From contig NZ_QHKM01000005.1 in assembly GCF_003258365.1 (NCBI RefSeq), forward strand, positions 186,001 to 250,000: 64,000 nucleotides of DNA. Reading direction: 5' to 3'. Positions 61,224 through 64,000 of the stretch are shown piece after piece (within the stretch, counting starts at the first letter, position 1; each line of letters opens with the position of its first letter). The notes below the pieces were generated by a model, which was not told the origin of the DNA, did no database searches, and saw only the letters and a program-made list of their open reading frames with translations. The position numbers and the translations under genes were made by a program. This DNA comes from Hymenobacter edaphi (lineage in GTDB: Bacteria; Bacteroidota; Bacteroidia; Cytophagales; Hymenobacteraceae).

Positions 61224-61309
61224 CTGTGGAGACGCATGGTTGCGTCTCGTCGTTGAACGATGACGCCCACCCGGCGCGGACGACGAGACGCAACCATGCG
61301 TCTCCACAG
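61224..61309. repeat. Perfect 30-bp inverted repeat after DUF6986 gene
   Basis: Arms 61224-61253 and 61280-61309 (CTGTGGAGACGCATGGTTGC...) are exact reverse complements separated by 26 nt. The GGAGACGCA...TGCGTCTC sequence is a type also seen in other bacterial genomes. It may act as a terminator-like structure but has no T-run. Confidence 0.9.
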
Positions 61310-61358
61310 CGTGGGCTGCCGCGTTTAGTCGAATAACTTACTCCTATTCCTGCTTGCC

Positions 61359-61910
61359 ATGATTCGTCGCCTCAAAGTGCTGGCCGGGCCGGAATCGGTG
61401 CTGGCCATCGGGCGCACCAAGAAATCCTTGCGGCGCGACATGCTGTGGCTGGGCCTGGCCCTGCTGCTGGCCGCCGGCTGCCTGCTGGTGGAGTTCGTGA
61501 CGCTGCTGCGCGAGCCCGCGCCCGACTACCTCAGCCTCGGGGCCGTGGCCCTGGGCGCGGTGGTGCTGGTGCTGCTGGCCGGCCTGCTGCGCCGCCTGCG
61601 CCGGCAGCTGCTCACCCGCGACCGGATTATCTTCGACCGCGGCCGCGGCGTGGTACGCCGCAACGAGGAGGCCCCGTTCTGCTCCTTCGACGACATCAGC
61701 CGGGTGGTGCTGGAGGCCGTGCACGACACCGAGGACCACTTCTGCGGCTACCTGCTCTACGTGGCCGCGCCGGCCCGCGGGCGGTTGGTCATCGGCGAAG
61801 GGCTGGCCAAGGGCAAGGATCTGGCCGTGGCGCAGCTGATTGCGCAGTTTACCGGCAAGCCGCTGGAGCGGGTAGGCGAGCTGGCCGCCGACCGGCTGGC
61901 TCACCCGTAA
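61359..61910 (+). CDS. Small membrane protein of unknown function
   Basis: A 183-residue protein with two helices (about 28-48 and 58-76) and a C-terminal soluble domain of about 100 residues (RDRIIFDRGRGVVRRNEE, FDDISRVVLE) that resembles a PH-like or YdbT-type beta domain. The ATG at 61359 is used. No function assigned. Confidence 0.72.
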   Translation: MIRRLKVLAGPESVLAIGRTKKSLRRDMLWLGLALLLAAGCLLVEFVTLLREPAPDYLSLGAVALGAVVLVLLAGLLRRLRRQLLTRDRIIFDRGRGVVRRNEEAPFCSFDDISRVVLEAVHDTEDHFCGYLLYVAAPARGRLVIGEGLAKGKDLAVAQLIAQFTGKPLERVGELAADRLAHP

Positions 61911-62240
61911 AAACCCGGGAGCCAAAGCTCCCAAGCCGCTGCCTCAACGACAGGAAGTACAAAAAAACCGAGCATTAAACCACATATTACTAATGACTTA
62001 TCTTTGTCAGCAAGCTTAAATAAGCCTGAATCGGAACCTCAAGCGTCTTTGGGAAGCTTATGCAGAAAAATCAACGGCTACTAGCTGGCAGTGACGTAGT
62101 TTAGCCCCCGGCGCGGGCGGGTGGGCCGGCAGCGGCCGGGGGCCCCGCTGCAAATTCGCCTGCGCCGAACTGCACCTGAACGCGTAGCTTTACGTACGAG
62201 AAGAGTCATTACCCGCCGGCAGAATCCTATTTTGAACCTG
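61911..62240. other. Gene-free gap with a promoter-like box
   Basis: A short hairpin GGGAGC/GCTCCC at 61917-61932 may end the upstream gene. The next 100 bp are AT-richer than the surroundings and contain TATCTTTG at 61999-62006, a perfect -7 match 235 nt before the next ATG. A second box, TAGCTTTA, lies near 62186. No gene is seen; a small RNA from 62010 to 62060 cannot be excluded. Confidence 0.5.
61999..62006 (+). promoter_or_regulatory. -7-like box far upstream of the TPR gene
   Basis: TATCTTTG is an exact consensus match but lies 235 nt before the gene at 62241. Confidence 0.35.
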
Positions 62241-63518
62241 ATGAACCGCCTCCGTCGTTTCGCCCCCGGCAACTGCATCGGGCTGCTGCTCGGTTTGCTG
62301 CTGCTGGCCGGCGCTGCGCAGGCGCAAACGCCCGACACCGTCCGCAGGCCCAAACCCATCCGCGACGTTACCCTCGACAACATCGACGTGGCGCCCGGCG
62401 CAGTGGACACCAAGGGCTGGCTGCTACTCAACCAAGACATTGCCATTGAGCTGGACGGGGCCGTACAGAACCTCTACAACTTCAAGTACGACAAGGCCGA
62501 GCGGCAATTCCGCTCCTTGCGCCGGCGCTACCCCAACCACCCCATGCCCTACTTCCTGATGGGCCTGAGCACCTGGTGGAAAATCGTGCCGACCAACGTG
62601 CAGACCAAGCTGTACGACAAGCCCTTCTACGCCTACATGGACACGACCATTGCCAAGGCCGAAGCCCTGTACGAGAAGGACAGCAAGAACTACGAAGCCT
62701 GCTTTTTTCTTTCCGCCGCCTACGGCTTTGCCGGCCGCCTGCAGGCCGAGCGCGGCAGCTGGCCCAAGGCCACCGTCAGCGCCCGGCGGGCCCTGAAGTA
62801 CCTGGAGCTAAGCCAGGAAGCCAACGGCCTGAGCCCCGAGTTTTTGTTCGGGCAGGCGCTGTTCAACTACTACGCCGTCTGGATTCCCGACAACTACCCG
62901 CTGCTTAAGCCGGTGCTGCTGCTCTTTCCGAAGGGCGACAAGCAGCGGGGCCTGCAGCAGCTGCGCAACGTGGCCGACAACGGCGTGTACGTGGGCCCCG
63001 AGGCCAAGGTATTCCTGATGCGCATCCTCAACAACGAGGAAGGCAACCCGGTGCAGGCCATGCCCATTGCGCGCAACCTGGCGGCCAAATACCCCGACAA
63101 CGGCTACTTTCAGCGCTTCTACGCCCTGCTGAGCTTCAACGAGGGCGAGTTCAAGGACTGCGAGCGGGTGAGCCGCGAAATCCTCGATAAAATCAACCGC
63201 GGCATGCCCGGCTACGAGGGCATCAGCGGGCGCTACGCCACCTATTTCCTGGGCTGGCTGATGCAGAACAAGTATAAGGACCAGGCCAAGGCCAAGGACT
63301 ACTACCAGCGCTGCATCGTGTTTTCGGAAAGCACCGAGGACACCCGCGGCGGCTTTTACCTCTACGCCAACCTGAACCTGGCCCGCATGGCCGACAAGGC
63401 CGGCGACATCAAGGAAGCCCGCCGCTACTACACCGAAGTGGCCGACATTGCCGACAACAAATCGGCCAACCAGAAGGAGGCCAAGGCCTACCTGAAAACG
63501 CACAAGCTGAAGAAGTAA
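62241..63518 (+). CDS. Secreted TPR-like protein
   Basis: A 425-residue protein with a signal peptide (LLLLAGAAQAQ) and a long helical solenoid. Repeats such as NFKYDKAERQFRSLRRRYPN and DIKEARRYYTEVADI are tetratricopeptide-like, and aromatic residues at repeat positions fit that fold. It is probably periplasmic or outer-membrane-facing and may be a scaffold; I find no catalytic motif. ATG at 62241. Confidence 0.85.
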   Translation: MNRLRRFAPGNCIGLLLGLLLLAGAAQAQTPDTVRRPKPIRDVTLDNIDVAPGAVDTKGWLLLNQDIAIELDGAVQNLYNFKYDKAERQFRSLRRRYPNHPMPYFLMGLSTWWKIVPTNVQTKLYDKPFYAYMDTTIAKAEALYEKDSKNYEACFFLSAAYGFAGRLQAERGSWPKATVSARRALKYLELSQEANGLSPEFLFGQALFNYYAVWIPDNYPLLKPVLLLFPKGDKQRGLQQLRNVADNGVYVGPEAKVFLMRILNNEEGNPVQAMPIARNLAAKYPDNGYFQRFYALLSFNEGEFKDCERVSREILDKINRGMPGYEGISGRYATYFLGWLMQNKYKDQAKAKDYYQRCIVFSESTEDTRGGFYLYANLNLARMADKAGDIKEARRYYTEVADIADNKSANQKEAKAYLKTHKLKK

Positions 63519-63519
63519 G

Positions 63520-63680
63520 GTAGCGCGCACGTTCAGTTCGCGCCCCCGGGACGTGCGTCGTTGCGGGCGCCAGCGGTGCTGCCCTTTCCGAAGCACGCGC
63601 ACTGGTCACGACGCCCCGGCCCGGCTCACTGTGCCCGCTGCGGGTCGCTCCGAAATACGCGAACTGAACGTGCGCGCTAC
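63520..63680. repeat. Widely spaced perfect 23-bp inverted repeat
   Basis: Arms 63520-63542 and 63658-63680 (GTAGCGCGCACGTTCAGTTC...) are exact reverse complements separated by 115 nt of GC-rich sequence, in the gap between the TPR and exonuclease genes. Confidence 0.85.
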
Positions 63681-63700
63681 GGCCCTGCCTTGCGGCGTCG

Positions 63701-63708
63701 TACCTTGC
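63701..63708 (+). promoter_or_regulatory. Possible -7 box of exonuclease gene
   Basis: TACCTTGC, 23 nt before the ATG at 63731. Confidence 0.35.
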
Positions 63709-63730
63709 GGGCGTTTAGCCCCTGCCCGCC

Positions 63731-64000
63731 ATGCCGCAACGCATCCTCCAGGACCTGCACGAGGTCAATTTCACCGCCATCGACTTTGAAACGGCCACCG
63801 AGCGGCGCGACAGCGCCTGCTCCATCGGGCTGGTGCGGGTGCAGGGCGGCGAAATCACGGCCACGCACCAGTACCTGATCCGGCCGGTGGAGCTGCGCAT
63901 GGCCCCCATGAACCAGCGCGTGCACGGCATTTCGCTGCAGCAGGTGCTCACGGCCGCGCCCCTGCCCGAGCTGTGGCCGCTGCTGCAGCCCTTCGTCGAG
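63731..64000 (+). CDS. DnaQ-like 3'-5' exonuclease, N-terminal part
   Basis: The gene runs off the right end; 90 residues are visible. The ExoI motif of DEDD exonucleases is FTAIDFETATERRDSACSIG (Asp-x-Glu at 19-21), followed by the sensible YLIRPVELRM and HGISLQQV, which match the polymerase III epsilon-like family. The catalytic ExoII and ExoIII motifs lie beyond the window. Role: nucleic-acid proofreading or processing. Confidence 0.88.
   Translation, partial: MPQRILQDLHEVNFTAIDFETATERRDSACSIGLVRVQGGEITATHQYLIRPVELRMAPMNQRVHGISLQQVLTAAPLPELWPLLQPFVE

Overview
The window is a contiguous piece of a high-GC Bacteroidota chromosome, most consistent with Hymenobacter or a close relative. The evidence is GC-rich codon thirds throughout, several secreted proteins ending in type IX secretion (T9SS) sorting domains, a TamB/TsaD divergent pair, an ftsX-DUF3098-uppP-truB-ribF gene order seen in Bacteroidota, almost no Shine-Dalgarno sequences, and short TAnnTTTG-like promoter boxes about 20-50 nt before starts. 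There is no rRNA, tRNA, CRISPR array or transposase that I can support, and no plasmid or phage signature.

Layout. 1-424 holds no supportable gene. 0.4-9.7 kb: a TPR-like protein, a probable exported deaminase, a fatty-acid desaturase, a small membrane protein overlapping an XRE regulator behind a striking tandem operator, a DUF3298 lipoprotein, an alpha/beta hydrolase, an HNH nuclease, an NlpC/P60 peptidase and smpB. 9.7-21 kb is mostly core: thioesterase, a low-GC island between inverted repeats (10181-10781), tsaD and tamB divergently, then ftsX, DUF3098, uppP, truB and ribF. 21-33 kb: two carboxypeptidase-regulatory-domain paralogues around a T9SS protein, azoreductase, scoA-serine hydrolase-scoB, a GNAT-nitrilase fusion and a secreted TonB-C-terminal-domain protein. 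33-37 kb: a large T9SS M36 metallopeptidase and a small hydrophilic protein.

37-46 kb is a locus of RDD (minus strand) facing SpoIIM, two paralogous membrane proteins, DUF4129, DUF4350, MoxR ATPase and DUF58. It is a conserved association whose function is still unclear; an AAA ATPase/vWA-like module acting with a membrane complex is the likely theme. 46-50 kb holds two tandem multi-pass membrane paralogues, then a GH20 hexosaminidase and a lipoprotein.

53-61.2 kb is a urate-to-ureidoglycolate degradation locus: puuD (minus) divergent from allB, allC, allE, uraD, uraH and a CitE/HpcH-like DUF6986 enzyme. PuuD makes 5-hydroxyisourate, UraH and UraD convert it to (S)-allantoin, AllB opens it to allantoate, and AllC and AllE release ammonia to give ureidoglycolate. 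No ureidoglycolate-consuming enzyme of known type is present, so the DUF6986 protein is a candidate for handling the C2 end product. The window ends with a small membrane protein, a TPR secreted protein and the start of a DnaQ-like exonuclease.

The most unusual layer is intergenic. Many gaps contain inverted-repeat elements whose arms are themselves degenerate 7- or 8-nt tandem repeats, several different in sequence but alike in architecture, plus 29-45 bp GTCATG...GACATCT-type palindromes and a two-copy element of about 145 bp.
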